DNA of 64,000 nucleotides. It comes from Changshengia sp963803165. Its GTDB lineage: Bacteria; Chloroflexota; Dormibacteria; Aeolococcales; Aeolococcaceae. Shown here piece by piece: positions 22,571 to 31,275 of the stretch; within the stretch, counting starts at the first letter, position 1; every line of letters starts with the position of its first letter. Where the stretch lies: positions 186,001-250,000 of the forward strand of contig CAWDLK010000002.1 of NCBI GenBank assembly GCA_963803165.1, read 5' to 3'. The translations under genes were made by a program, and so were the position numbers. Under the pieces are notes generated by a model, which was not told the origin of the DNA, made no database searches, and worked only from the letters and a program-made list of their open reading frames with translations.

Positions 22571-25087
22571 TCAGGTCGTGGCGGCGGCCGCGGAGGGCGC
22601 GTCGACCCGGGCGGGGGCGGGGGGGCGGGGCGCGAAGCGCCGCAGACGCAGGGCGTTGAGCACGACACTGACCGAGCTGAAGGCCATCGCCAGCGCGGCG
22701 CCGACCGGCGGCACGATGGCGAGGACAGCCAGCGGAACCAGGATGAGGTTGTACCCGAAGGCCCAGGCCAAGCCCTGACGGATCGTCCGGAGCGTCGCCC
22801 GCGAGAGCGCGATCGCCTGGCTGACGGCCTCGATGTCGCCGTGAACGAGGGTGATGTCCGCCGCCGCCATGGCCACCCCTGTCCCACTCGCCATGGCGAT
22901 GCCGACGTCCGCCATGGCCAGCGCCGGAGCGTCGTTGATGCCGTCCCCGACCATGGCCACCGGCCCGAAGGCGGCGCGCAGCTCGGCGACCAGCGCCGCC
23001 TTGTCGGCGGGGCGGAGCTGGGCCCGGACGTCGGTGATGCCCGCCTCCCTGGCGATCGCCCCGGCCGTCTCCGGGAGGTCGCCCGTCGCCAGGACGACGT
23101 GGAGGCCGAGGGAGCGGAGCCGTTCGATGCCCCGGGCACTGCCGGGGCGGAGCGGGTCGGCGACGGCGAGCACCGCGTGCAGGCGACCATCGATGGAGAC
23201 ACCGAAGAGGCTCCAGGCGCGCCGCGCGGCGGTGGCTGCGGCACCCGCCGCCTCCGCCACGTCGACCCCGCTCTCCGCGAGCCATCGCAGCGAGCCGACG
23301 GCGACCTCCGACCCCTCCACCCTTCCGCGGACGCCGCTGCCCGGCACCGCCTGGATGCTTTCCGCGGCCGGCAGTCGTCCCTCGGCCCCGGCCGCCTCGA
23401 CGACGGCACGGGCCAGCGGGTGTTCTGAGGCCTGCTCGACGGCCGCGCCGAGGAGCAGCGCGCGTCGTGGGTCAGCGCCGCCCACCCCGGCGACATCGAC
23501 CACATGGGGCGTCCCCACCGTGAGGGTTCCGGTCTTGTCGAACACGACGACGCGCAACGCGCGGATGCGCTCGAGCGCCTCGCCACCGCGGATCAGCAGG
23601 CCCATCTCGGCACCGCGGCCGGTGCCCACCATGATCGCGACCGGGGTGGCCAGGCCCAGGGCGCAAGGACAGGCGACGACCAGCACCGCGACCGCCGGGA
23701 TCATGGCCGCGACCAGACTGTGCCCGGTGAGCGCCCAGCCCGCGAAGGTGGCGAGGGCGATGAGCAGGATGACGGGCACGAAGACGCCGGAGACCCGGTC
23801 CGCCAGCCGCTGCGCCGGCGCCTTCTCCGTCTGGGCCCGCTCCACCAGGGCCAGGATCTGCGAGAGGACGGTCTCCGAGCCGACCTTGGTGACGCGGATC
23901 ACCAGGGGAACCGTGGTGTTGACGCTGGCGCCGACCGCGTCGTCGCCCGGACGCTTGGCCACGGGCAGGCTCTCGCCGCTCAGCATCAACTCGTCGACGG
24001 CGCCAAGGCCCTCGACGACGACCCCGTCCGTAGGGATCCGCTCCCCGGGGCGGACCTGGATGACGTCCCCGACCCGGAGCGTACCCACGGGAATGTCCAC
24101 CGGCGATGCCTCGGGCCAGCGGTCGGCGGACGCCCCCCGGGCGAGCAGATGGGCGGTCCGCGGCTGCAGCCCGGCCAGCGCCTCGATGGCTTCCCCGGCC
24201 CGGCGGCGAGCGATCAGCTCGAGGAGCTTGCCCATCGCGATCAGCGTGACGATGAGTGCGGCGACATCGAAGTACACGGGCTCGCGCGGCAGCGCGAAGA
24301 CCGCCACCGTCGAGTACACGAAGGCGACGCTCGACCCCAGAGAGACCAGCGTGTCCATGTTGGCGCTGCCGTGCCGTGCGGTCTTCAGCGCGCCGCGGTG
24401 AAAGACGGCGCCGACCCAGAGCCACACCGGCAGCGCCAGGGCGAGCTGCGCATACGGCGACCAGCGCGCCGAGCCGAACCCGTAGGTGAGGATCAGGACA
24501 CCACCGCTCAGCACGGCGCCGATGACGAGCTGCCGTGTCCGCGAGCGGATGGTCGCCCGCCTGCGAGAGCGGCGCTCGTCCACCTCCTCGCTCGCGCTCT
24601 GAGCACCCGAGGTCACCTCGGCCCCATAGCCGGCCCTGCCCACCGCGGCGACCAGTATCGCGGTGTCGACCGGTCCGACAACGCTCACCTCGGCCGACTC
24701 GGTCGTCAGGTTGACGCTGGCTGAGCTGACCCCGTCGACGCCGCTGAGTGCGCGCTCCACCCGGCGAACGCACGACGCGCAGCTCATGCCACTGATCGCC
24801 AGCTGTAGGTGGCGGGACCCTCCGACCGGCTCCGCGACCTCCCGCACGGCGTACCCGGCGGCGATGACGGCCCTGGCCGCGGCCTGGCGCACCGCGGTCC
24901 CCGAGGCGCCACTGGCGAGGGTCAGCACCGCCCTCTCGGTGGCCAGGTTGACGCTGGCACCCGCCACCTGCGGGAGAGCGGAGATCGCCCTCTCCACACG
25001 GCGGACGCAGGAGGCGCAGGTCATCCCCTCGATCTCCAGCTCGATCCGGGCGGAGGCCGGGGCCGGGGCGCGCAGAGCGGCCGTCAC
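22571..25087 (-). CDS. copA: Copper-exporting P1B-type ATPase
   Basis: 838 residues with two N-terminal HMA domains (GMTCASC near residue 23 and GMSCASC near 102), about eight membrane helices, and the transport CPC motif ACPCALGLATP (~472). It also has the phosphorylation motif DKTGTLT (~516), the SEHPLA loop and GDGINDAP (~713). It exports Cu(I) across the cytoplasmic membrane. It starts with GTG at 25087. Upstream, ATACC (25097-25101) and GGTAT (25115-25119) form a weak inverted pair that may be a CsoR site. It heads copA-copZ-csoR. Confidence 0.95.
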   Translation of the reverse strand: MTAALRAPAPASARIELEIEGMTCASCVRRVERAISALPQVAGASVNLATERAVLTLASGASGTAVRQAAARAVIAAGYAVREVAEPVGGSRHLQLAISGMSCASCVRRVERALSGVDGVSSASVNLTTESAEVSVVGPVDTAILVAAVGRAGYGAEVTSGAQSASEEVDERRSRRRATIRSRTRQLVIGAVLSGGVLILTYGFGSARWSPYAQLALALPVWLWVGAVFHRGALKTARHGSANMDTLVSLGSSVAFVYSTVAVFALPREPVYFDVAALIVTLIAMGKLLELIARRRAGEAIEALAGLQPRTAHLLARGASADRWPEASPVDIPVGTLRVGDVIQVRPGERIPTDGVVVEGLGAVDELMLSGESLPVAKRPGDDAVGASVNTTVPLVIRVTKVGSETVLSQILALVERAQTEKAPAQRLADRVSGVFVPVILLIALATFAGWALTGHSLVAAMIPAVAVLVVACPCALGLATPVAIMVGTGRGAEMGLLIRGGEALERIRALRVVVFDKTGTLTVGTPHVVDVAGVGGADPRRALLLGAAVEQASEHPLARAVVEAAGAEGRLPAAESIQAVPGSGVRGRVEGSEVAVGSLRWLAESGVDVAEAAGAAATAARRAWSLFGVSIDGRLHAVLAVADPLRPGSARGIERLRSLGLHVVLATGDLPETAGAIAREAGITDVRAQLRPADKAALVAELRAAFGPVAMVGDGINDAPALAMADVGIAMASGTGVAMAAADITLVHGDIEAVSQAIALSRATLRTIRQGLAWAFGYNLILVPLAVLAIVPPVGAALAMAFSSVSVVLNALRLRRFAPRPPAPARVDAPSAAAATT

Positions 25088-25156
25088 CCCGCCATGATAC
25101 CACTACGGGGCATGGGTATTCTGCGCCAAGCATGTCATTACCCTTGCGAGGGACCT

Positions 25157-25846
25157 TCATCCCCTCGAGAGTTGACCCACCAGTTCAAGGATGGCGTCGG
25201 CGACGGTCTCCGGGTCGGTCAGCAGACCGAGATGGTGGCTGGCCAGCTCGATCACCGGCCAGCCGAGACGTCGTGCCTCGTCGCACGGCTCTCGATACTC
25301 CTCGCTGAGCCGGAGGTAGGCGCACGGCGCGTCCGGCCATCCGGGCACCTCGGGAAGGACCTCTTGGAAGAGCGCAAGAGGCAGCCGTGGGCAACCCGCA
25401 ACGAAACGAGCTCTGAGCTCGGGGTCGGGTAGGAGGCGGGCCAGCTCGTCCGGACCCCACCAGTCCGACCACGGGGGGAGCCATCCCTCACGGTCCATCC
25501 TCCTCAACCGGTCGGCCAACTCAGAGGGAGCCGTGGCGAACCAGCTCGCGCCGGGCTGGGGGAGTTTGGCGTCGACGAACACGTAGCCCTCCACTCCGCG
25601 GGTCGCCCGTGCCCCCACCGGAAGAAGGGGGCCGGCACGGCTGTGGCCGACGAGGATGGCCAGGGCCGTGGCCGCGGCGGCGATCGCCTCGGCCTCGCGG
25701 GGCCAATAGGGAGGGCCACCGACCAGAGCGTTGGACAGATCTGCCAGGACCACCCTCTCACCGTATCGACTCAGGCTCGCGGCCACGGCCTCGCAGCTAT
25801 CCCGCCCCACCAGGGGGCTGTGCACGAGGACGAGGGAAGAAGTCAC
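25157..25846 (-). CDS. Alpha/beta-hydrolase family protein
   Basis: 229 residues from a GTG at 25846; the longer upstream frame is non-coding. It begins SSLVLVHSPLVGRDSCEAVA, has the nucleophile elbow LVGHSRAG, and a late histidine in LASHHLGLL. Together with a likely acid this gives a Ser-Asp-His hydrolase. The substrate is unknown; short alpha/beta hydrolases of this branch are often esterases or uncharacterised. It stands alone upstream of copA on the same strand. Confidence 0.8.
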   Translation of the reverse strand: MTSSLVLVHSPLVGRDSCEAVAASLSRYGERVVLADLSNALVGGPPYWPREAEAIAAAATALAILVGHSRAGPLLPVGARATRGVEGYVFVDAKLPQPGASWFATAPSELADRLRRMDREGWLPPWSDWWGPDELARLLPDPELRARFVAGCPRLPLALFQEVLPEVPGWPDAPCAYLRLSEEYREPCDEARRLGWPVIELASHHLGLLTDPETVADAILELVGQLSRG

Positions 25847-25976
25847 AACGAGGCAGCTTCGCACCCACTGGGGACCGGGCGCTACGCCGTGCCCTTCGGC
25901 TTCCAGCCAGGACGGGTGCAGTCGATCACCGTCCCGATCCGGCAATTCGCACGCTTTGATTCTGCCGGTGCGAACG

Positions 25977-26579
25977 CTATCCTGTCTTTGCGGGTGGTCC
26001 CTGCGGACACATGGCTTCGCCGCGGGCGAGCATCTCCACGACCTGCGCCACGCGGCGGGCACGCGTGTCGGGGCGCTGGGCGGCCCCGATCCGGTAGAGA
26101 AGCGAATAGCGGTTCCCTGAGGTGAGGCGATCGAACATCGCCTGCGCCGCCCGGTTCGCGTGCAGCGCTGCCGCCAAGTCGTCGGGGACCTCGATCTCCC
26201 GGCTGCCGGCATACGCCGACTCCCAGCGGCCGTCGCCCCTGGCCTGCTCAGCGGCAGCGAGGCCCGCTTCCTGCATCCGCCCCTCCCCGATGAGCCGCTC
26301 GGCGATCGCCACATTGCGCTTCGACCAGCGGCTGCGGGCACCACGCGGGGTGAAGCGCTGGCAGTAGGTCACCTCGTCGCGCCGTCTGAGCTGGCCGTCG
26401 ATCCAGCCGTGGCAGAGGGCCTCCTCGAGAGCCTCGTCGTAGGTCAGTCGGGTGGGCTCCTTCGTGCCTTTCTTGGCGAGCACGAGCCAGACGCCGGCGG
26501 ACTCGCCCTGATGGCGGCGGAGCCACAATCGCAAGGCGTCGGCGTCCTCCACGATCAGCTCAGGCAGGTCAGTGGCCAC
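25977..26579 (-). CDS. YdeI/OmpD-associated family protein
   Basis: 200 residues. The family signatures are LWLRRHQGESAGVWLVLAKK, the block around DEALEEALCHGWIDGQ, and FTPRGARSRWSKRNVAIAERL, followed by a C-terminal PDDLAAALHAN segment. YdeI proteins are widespread and bind no known ligand; a link to polymyxin or cold tolerance is reported in some species but cannot be assumed. It starts with GTG at 26579. The 247 bases upstream hold no gene, only an IS-end-like repeat. Confidence 0.85.
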   Translation of the reverse strand: MATDLPELIVEDADALRLWLRRHQGESAGVWLVLAKKGTKEPTRLTYDEALEEALCHGWIDGQLRRRDEVTYCQRFTPRGARSRWSKRNVAIAERLIGEGRMQEAGLAAAEQARGDGRWESAYAGSREIEVPDDLAAALHANRAAQAMFDRLTSGNRYSLLYRIGAAQRPDTRARRVAQVVEMLARGEAMCPQGPPAKTG

Positions 26580-26745
26580 GGCTTGGGAGCTTAGCGTCGG
26601 CTACATGCCAGGCGCCCTCTTTCAGGGGCAGCGATCCGCGATCCGAGCGCGCCCGGAGCGGGGGATTGATGGACGCCAGGCGTATCGCGGCGGGCGTCAC
26701 AAGCTAGGACGTGGCTTGCTCAGTATCGATCAAAGGACACTGGGA

Positions 26746-26777
26746 TGGCCCACTGTTGGGGAATGTCACTTGAGCGG
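26746..26777 (+). repeat. IS-end-like repeat, copy 1
   Basis: TGGCCCACTGTTGGGGAAT followed by TGTCACTTGAGCGG. The first part recurs at 28124-28142 and the second, slightly diverged, at 28500-28511. TGT-starting GAGCGG ends resemble insertion-sequence termini, but no transposase is present. Confidence 0.5.
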
Positions 26778-26826
26778 CACCGGGGACGCGACTTCGGAAA
26801 TGCGGTGACCCAGGTCCGCGAGCCTG

Positions 26827-27987
26827 TCAATCCTCGACGGAACGGACCTCGGGCAGCTGCAGGGTCGTCCCGTCAGACCGGACGATGATCGGGGTCGAAT
26901 ACGGCTGGAGCGTACCCTGCAAGCCTGGAACCGGACCCAAGCTGGAGTTGGGCTCCACCACGACGTCTCCGGAAACGGGCCGGGTCAGGTAGCTGCTGCC
27001 CAGGGCGAGGTGGTCGCTCCAGAGCACGGCTCCGGTGCTCCAGTTGACCAGCCGGTAGATGCCTCCCTGGTTGGTGCTGTTGAACGCCTGCACGGTCAGC
27101 ACCCGGCTGTCGTCGTCGCTGAAGGTGACGATGTCGTTGGGGACGGTGGCCAGCGCCGCTCCGGTGCTGCTGTCATAGACCGTGAACTGGTTGGTGTTGG
27201 CCCCGGGCCCAAACCCGTTGGTGGATCCTTCCGCGATCAGCGTGCCGTCGGCGGAGGCCACTGCTCCCCGTGGGGCTTGGGCGGAAGGAGGAGGCTGCGG
27301 GGAGAACGCCAAGCTGGCGCCGCTGCTGAGGGTCACGATCCGCAGCGAGTTGAACTGACCCACGAAGCTCTGGCCCACGACGGCGCGGTGATCGGGGACG
27401 CTGCAGGACAGGACGGCCGGACCGCCCAACGGGTCCTCGGTCCCGAAGCGCACGACCCGACGCGAGGCTCCGGTCGCGGGGTCGTCGAGGAAGAGGGCCG
27501 CTGGCTCGGACGTGCTGCTCTGCTCGACGAGGTCAGCACCGCTTGGCTGGCGGAAGGAGCAGAGGTGGCTACTGTCGCGAGCCCAGGTCACTTGGCTGAT
27601 GGCCCCTGCGAGCGAGGAGCCATCGACGCGTCCAACGACGCTTGCCCCGGACGTCGGTTGGGTGTCCGTCACCAAAGCCGTGCCGTCGGGGGACTGGAGA
27701 GCGCTGGCTGGCTGCGAGGAGCTGAACCGGACGCTGCCCACCTGCTCTCCGTTCCAGTCGTAGGCGACCAGCAGATGGTCATCCGTGCGATCCAGGAACC
27801 AAATCACCGGATTCTCGGCCGAGGCGACGGTGCTCGGAACCTCGACGACCCACTGCTTCTGGGGCGAACCGGCGGAGCTACCGCTGCCGCCGCAGCCGGC
27901 CAGGGAAGCAACGGCCGCGATCGCCGCCGCCATCGCCACGCCCAGACGGGAGGGCCTCGAGTCGCCGACCCGCCTGGATTCGTTCAT
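26827..27987 (-). CDS. Lipoprotein with WD40/propeller-like repeats
   Basis: 386 residues from the ATG at 27987. The signal peptide (LGVAMAAAIAAVASLAGC) has a lipobox LAGC near residue 28, so the protein is anchored outside the membrane. The body alternates short beta strands with repeated SPDGTALV, SADGTLIAEG and VLTVQAF-type units, suggesting a propeller of about seven blades. No enzyme motif is seen. It is flanked on both sides by IS-end-like repeats, suggesting it may have been carried in. Confidence 0.7.
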   Translation of the reverse strand: MNESRRVGDSRPSRLGVAMAAAIAAVASLAGCGGSGSSAGSPQKQWVVEVPSTVASAENPVIWFLDRTDDHLLVAYDWNGEQVGSVRFSSSQPASALQSPDGTALVTDTQPTSGASVVGRVDGSSLAGAISQVTWARDSSHLCSFRQPSGADLVEQSSTSEPAALFLDDPATGASRRVVRFGTEDPLGGPAVLSCSVPDHRAVVGQSFVGQFNSLRIVTLSSGASLAFSPQPPPSAQAPRGAVASADGTLIAEGSTNGFGPGANTNQFTVYDSSTGAALATVPNDIVTFSDDDSRVLTVQAFNSTNQGGIYRLVNWSTGAVLWSDHLALGSSYLTRPVSGDVVVEPNSSLGPVPGLQGTLQPYSTPIIVRSDGTTLQLPEVRSVED

Positions 27988-28123
27988 GGTCCCTGTGGAG
28001 GAGTCGTCGGTGAGAGCGCGCCATCGGTGGAGCCGGCGCCGGGGTGACCCCATGGCGCCCTTTCCGCAGCGCACTCAGTCCATCCGCACAGTTTGCACCA
28101 GTGAGAGCGACAGCATCCGGGGC

Positions 28124-28142
28124 TGGCCCAGTGTTGGGGAAT
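28124..28142 (+). repeat. IS-end-like repeat, copy 2
   Basis: TGGCCCAGTGTTGGGGAAT differs from copy 1 at one position, then diverges. It lies just upstream of the lipoprotein gene's promoter side. Confidence 0.5.
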
Positions 28143-28480
28143 CATACTCGACGGACTAAGTGGCGCGCCCGGTGACAACGGCCCTTAGTAGCCGTGCGTG
28201 ACCCCTGAATCTGACCTTGGCTGCTCGCTGCGCTGACGGCTTCTCTTGTGATGGAGATACGCAGGCAGCGAGGCACCCATTGGCACCCCGACCCCTGATC
28301 AGACATTGACTCCGGTGCTCACCGGGGCGTCGAGGGCGTGCCGTCGCCCCGCGCGCATGTCGCCACGATGGGCTTCCGGAGGCGTGCACCACAGGGTCCC
28401 TCGGTTGCCACCGGCCGGGGACCCCTCCGGCAGGGGGCCTGGGGCGGTCCGCACGAGTGTGGAGTAACAACGCCCTCGCC

Positions 28481-28511
28481 TGCCCCAGTGTCTCCCAATG
28501 TCACTGGAGCG
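28481..28511 (+). repeat. IS-end-like repeat, copy 3 (diverged)
   Basis: TGCCCCAGTGTCTCCCAATG followed by TCACTGGAGCG. It shares CCCA-TGT and AATGTCACT-GAGCG with copy 1. Confidence 0.4.
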
Positions 28512-28574
28512 ATTGGTGTCCCAGCTGGGCCGGCTGTGAAGCCTCTCTCGAGAGCCCGTTCTGTCAGCACCCCG

Positions 28575-29456
28575 CTAGGCGAAGTAGTGGCCCTGGTCGA
28601 GGTCCGCGATGAGCCCCGGCTGGAGCGGCCGCCACCCGAACAGCTCGCGGGTCAGCGCGCTCGATGCCGGCTGGTCGCGGGTGAGCACCACGCCGAGAAA
28701 GCCGTAATCCTCCGCCGGCACCGAAGCCGTTGGCAAGTTCAGATGCCGGCCGATGTCGGCGGCGATTTCGCGGGTCGGTACGCCCTCGTCGCCGACGGCG
28801 TGCAGCACCGACCCCGGCGGGGCCACCTCCACCGCTAGCCGAAACAGGCGGGCGGCGTCCAGGACGTGCACGGCGGGCCAGCGGCCGGACCCGTCGCCGA
28901 CGTAGCCGGAGACGCCTCTCTCGCGGGCGATGGCAATGAGCCGGGGAATGAAGCCGTGGAGGTCCCCCTCCCCGTGCACCGACCTGGGCAACCGCACGAC
29001 GGCCGAGCGGACGCCGTGCGCCGCCATCGCGATCGCCGCCTTCGCGTTCACGCCCCTGGCCACCACAGGTCCGGCGGCATCGAACTCGTCACGCTCGGTG
29101 GCCACACGCCCGGGCAGAGCAGGCGTCCCGGAGGCGATCACAAGGGGCCTGTCGGAGCCCTCCAACGCCCTGCCGAGTGCCTCGATGACGCGCGCGTCCG
29201 CCTCCGCAGCGGCGGCGAAATCCGTGAAAGCGTGGTTGTAGGCGAGGTGGACCACACCGTCGGAGCGGCCCGCCGCGGCGCGCAGGGTGTCCAGGTCACC
29301 CAGGTCGCCGCAGACGACCTCGGCTCCGGCCGTCTCCAACTTGGCCGCGGACGCGTCGGAGCGGGCAAGGCCAGCTACCGCATGTCCGCCGCTCAGGAGT
29401 TCGGGGACTAGTGCCGAGCCGATCCAACCGGACGCACCGGTGAGGAATATGCGCAT
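28575..29456 (-). CDS. NAD-dependent epimerase/dehydratase (extended SDR) family protein
   Basis: 293 residues. The Rossmann motif TGASGWIGSALVPEL follows the first strand. DLGDLDTLRAA, VHLAYNH and RLPRSVHGEGDLHGFIPRLI match a common actinobacterial SDR branch. The canonical YxxxK is not clear at the expected place (RGVNAKAA), so activity may be atypical. The ATG at 29456 has GGGAGG upstream. It diverges from a TetR regulator with an inverted-repeat operator between them, implying repression by that regulator. Confidence 0.88.
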   Translation of the reverse strand: MRIFLTGASGWIGSALVPELLSGGHAVAGLARSDASAAKLETAGAEVVCGDLGDLDTLRAAAGRSDGVVHLAYNHAFTDFAAAAEADARVIEALGRALEGSDRPLVIASGTPALPGRVATERDEFDAAGPVVARGVNAKAAIAMAAHGVRSAVVRLPRSVHGEGDLHGFIPRLIAIARERGVSGYVGDGSGRWPAVHVLDAARLFRLAVEVAPPGSVLHAVGDEGVPTREIAADIGRHLNLPTASVPAEDYGFLGVVLTRDQPASSALTRELFGWRPLQPGLIADLDQGHYFA

Positions 29457-29479
29457 GGGTGGGCCTCCCAGATGAGTCA

Positions 29480-29525
29480 TGACACTTGGTGCCGTCAGGA
29501 TACATGCTGATGTCACCTGGTGTCA
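29480..29525. promoter_or_regulatory. Paired inverted half-sites between epimerase and TetR genes
   Basis: TGACACTTGGTG (29480-29491) and CACCTGGTGTCA (29514-29525) are inverted copies matching at 10 of 12 positions. Each half is itself partly symmetric around ACAC-GGTG. This is a typical layout for a TetR operator controlling two divergent genes. Confidence 0.6.
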
Positions 29526-29545
29526 ACAGCGCTACACTCTGCCTC

Positions 29546-30221
29546 GTGGCGAGATGGGAGCCGGACGCCCGGGCCAGACTCCAGGAGGCGGCCCTCGCGC
29601 TGTACGAGGAGCGGGGCTTTGACCACACCAGCGTCGAGGAGATCGCCGAGCGCGCTGGGCTGACCAAGCGCACGTTCTTCCGCCACTTCTCCGACAAGCG
29701 TGAGGTCCTGTTTGGAGGTGGAGCGATGGCCGAGGGGTCGTTCGTGTCCGCCGTCCGTGAGGCTCCCCTGGCCGCTGGTGCGCTCGAAGCAGTGAGTTAT
29801 GGGCTCACTGCGCTAGCCGCCGGATTCGACGAGGAGGGCGCGCGGGCCGCCCGGCGCTTTCGGATTGTGCGCGCCAGCCCGCAGCTGTGGGAGCGGCAGC
29901 TGATCAAGTTCGCGTCTCTGGCCGAGGCGGTTGCAGGAGCGCTGCGAGGCAGAGGGGTAGGCGACCCTGCCGCGATCCTCGCCGCCGAGTTCGGGCATCA
30001 CCGCCCTGCGTGTGGCGTCCGACCGCTGGGTTGGAGATACCAAGAAGAAGCGCCTGCAGCAGCTCACCGCCGAGGCGCTCGCCGAGTTGCGAGCCGTGGC
30101 ATCCGCGGGCCCTCGCGCGATAGATGCTGGCGGAGACGTGCCAACATCGCCAGGAGTGCCGACGCCTGGCATCCGGGCGGCCGGTGGGATATCCGGAGGA
30201 GTTGTTTCGCCTCCAGGATGA
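29546..30221 (+). pseudogene. TetR-family regulator, frameshifted
   Basis: From the GTG at 29546 the HTH domain is intact (LQEAALALYEERGFDHTSVE, then ERAGLTKRTFFRHFSDKREVLF). The ligand domain reads normally until LAAEFG near 29993, then becomes Arg-rich nonsense. The frame one base on continues ITALRVASDRWVGDTKKKRL, as expected for the family. The break sits at GGG (29993-29995), and 676 bases is three-n plus one, so one extra G explains it. If real, the DNA-binding half could still be made. It probably controls the divergent epimerase gene. Confidence 0.75.
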
Positions 30222-30541
30222 CCTGACCTGCGAGGGGCCCGCCGGCCGAGTCCACCCCGCCGGCCAAGGGGTCGACTTGAAACCCGGCGAGTTCCGCTCA
30301 AGTGAGAAGAGGGAGCACTGTTGCGTGGGCGAGGGTCCTCTCACCGGAGGCGCAGAACTCGTAGACCGCAGCGCCGCGGCGACCCGCCTCGGTCACCGCC
30401 CCTTGCGCGTCAGCACTCAATCGTGCCTGGACGCAAGACCACGGGACCGGAGGTCATCACCAGGGCTGAGCCCTGATCCACCCAGCGGCGAGACCCCGAG
30501 CGTGGCCGGGATCCCAGCACTGAACCGAACCCATCCGGCTG
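30222..30541. other. 320-base region without a gene
   Basis: This lies between the TetR gene and tRNA-Pro. No convincing coding frame, hairpin terminator or repeat was found. Confidence 0.4.
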
Positions 30542-30615
30542 TCGGGGAGCGGGGACTCGAACCCCGGACCCCTGGTCCCCCAGACCAGTACTCTAACCAT
30601 CTGAGCTACTCCCCG
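30542..30615 (-). tRNA. tRNA-Pro (GGG)
   Basis: The reverse strand folds as a complete cloverleaf: acceptor CGGGGAG with CTCCCCG and discriminator A, D stem GCTC/GAGT, anticodon stem CTGGT/ACCAG with loop CTGGGGG, and T stem CGGGG/CCCCG with loop TTCGAGT. The anticodon is GGG. CCA is not encoded. It marks the right edge of the accessory stretch. Confidence 0.95.
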
Positions 30616-30703
30616 ACGGGTCCGCGGCCAGTGTAGCGGATGGGTTGGAGGGGCTCGGGCGAGGCTCATCTCCCACCGCTCCCACCCATCCGGAGGTGCC
30701 GCT

Positions 30704-31256
30704 GTGATGACCACGGATGCCGGCCCCCAGGACCTCTTCGACCGGGCTCTCGACCAGGCCTCGCGGCTGATCAAGAGCACCCGCCCGGACCAGCTGACCC
30801 TCCCCACGCCATGCACCGGATGGGACGTGCAGGCCCTCCTCTCCCACCTCGCCGGCACGCCGCGCGTCTTCGCCGCCCTGGCCCGGGGGGAGCGCGTCAA
30901 CCCCACCGCCCCCCAAACCGACGCCGTGCGCGACGGATATCCCGACACGCTGTTCCGCCAGGGACGCGACGAGCTCGAAGTCGGCCCTCCGAGAGCACCC
31001 GGAGCGTGCCCCCCGGTACCGGTCTCTCATCGTGGGCGAGACCGCCATCCACGCCTGGGACCTGGCCGAGGCCACCGGCCAGACCGCGCACCTCGACCCG
31101 GCCATCGCCGAAGCGGCCCTGGTCCAGCTCCGCGAGCGGCTCACCCCGGAGGCGCGCGCCAACTCCACCGCCTTCGGCCCGGAGATCCCGGTCGCCGACG
31201 ACGCCCCCCCGTACCTCCGTCTCGCGGGGTTCCTGGGGCGCCGGCCGCCGGGCTGA
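30704..31256 (+). pseudogene. Maleylpyruvate-isomerase/TIGR03086-like protein, frameshifted
   Basis: The GTG/ATG at 30704-30709 follows GGAGG. The first ~90 residues match the DinB-like metal-binding family (LFDRALDQASRLIKS, LPTPCTGWDVQALLSHLAG), in which mycothiol-dependent maleylpyruvate isomerases and TIGR03086 proteins fall. After GRDELEV the frame breaks near the GG at 30982-30983. The frame one base on continues ALREHPERAPRYRSLIVGET and AIHAWDLAEATGQTAHLD to the stop at 31256. The total of 553 bases is three-n plus one. The metal histidines (LLSHL and AIHAW) are present in the combined protein. Confidence 0.78.
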
Positions 31257-31275
31257 CCGCGGCCACGCCCTCCGG

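Larger units (their letters stand above)
27988..28574. other. 587-base gene-free region with decayed repeat copies
   Basis: No frame here has a plausible start, ribosome site and protein-like sequence. It contains two copies of the IS-end-like repeat (28124-28142 and 28481-28511) and looks like the remains of mobile DNA. Confidence 0.5.

Noticed and set aside
13318..30615. An integrative island ending at tRNA-Pro
   Set aside because: Gene content is patchy, but no integrase, attachment-site duplication or phage gene is visible.
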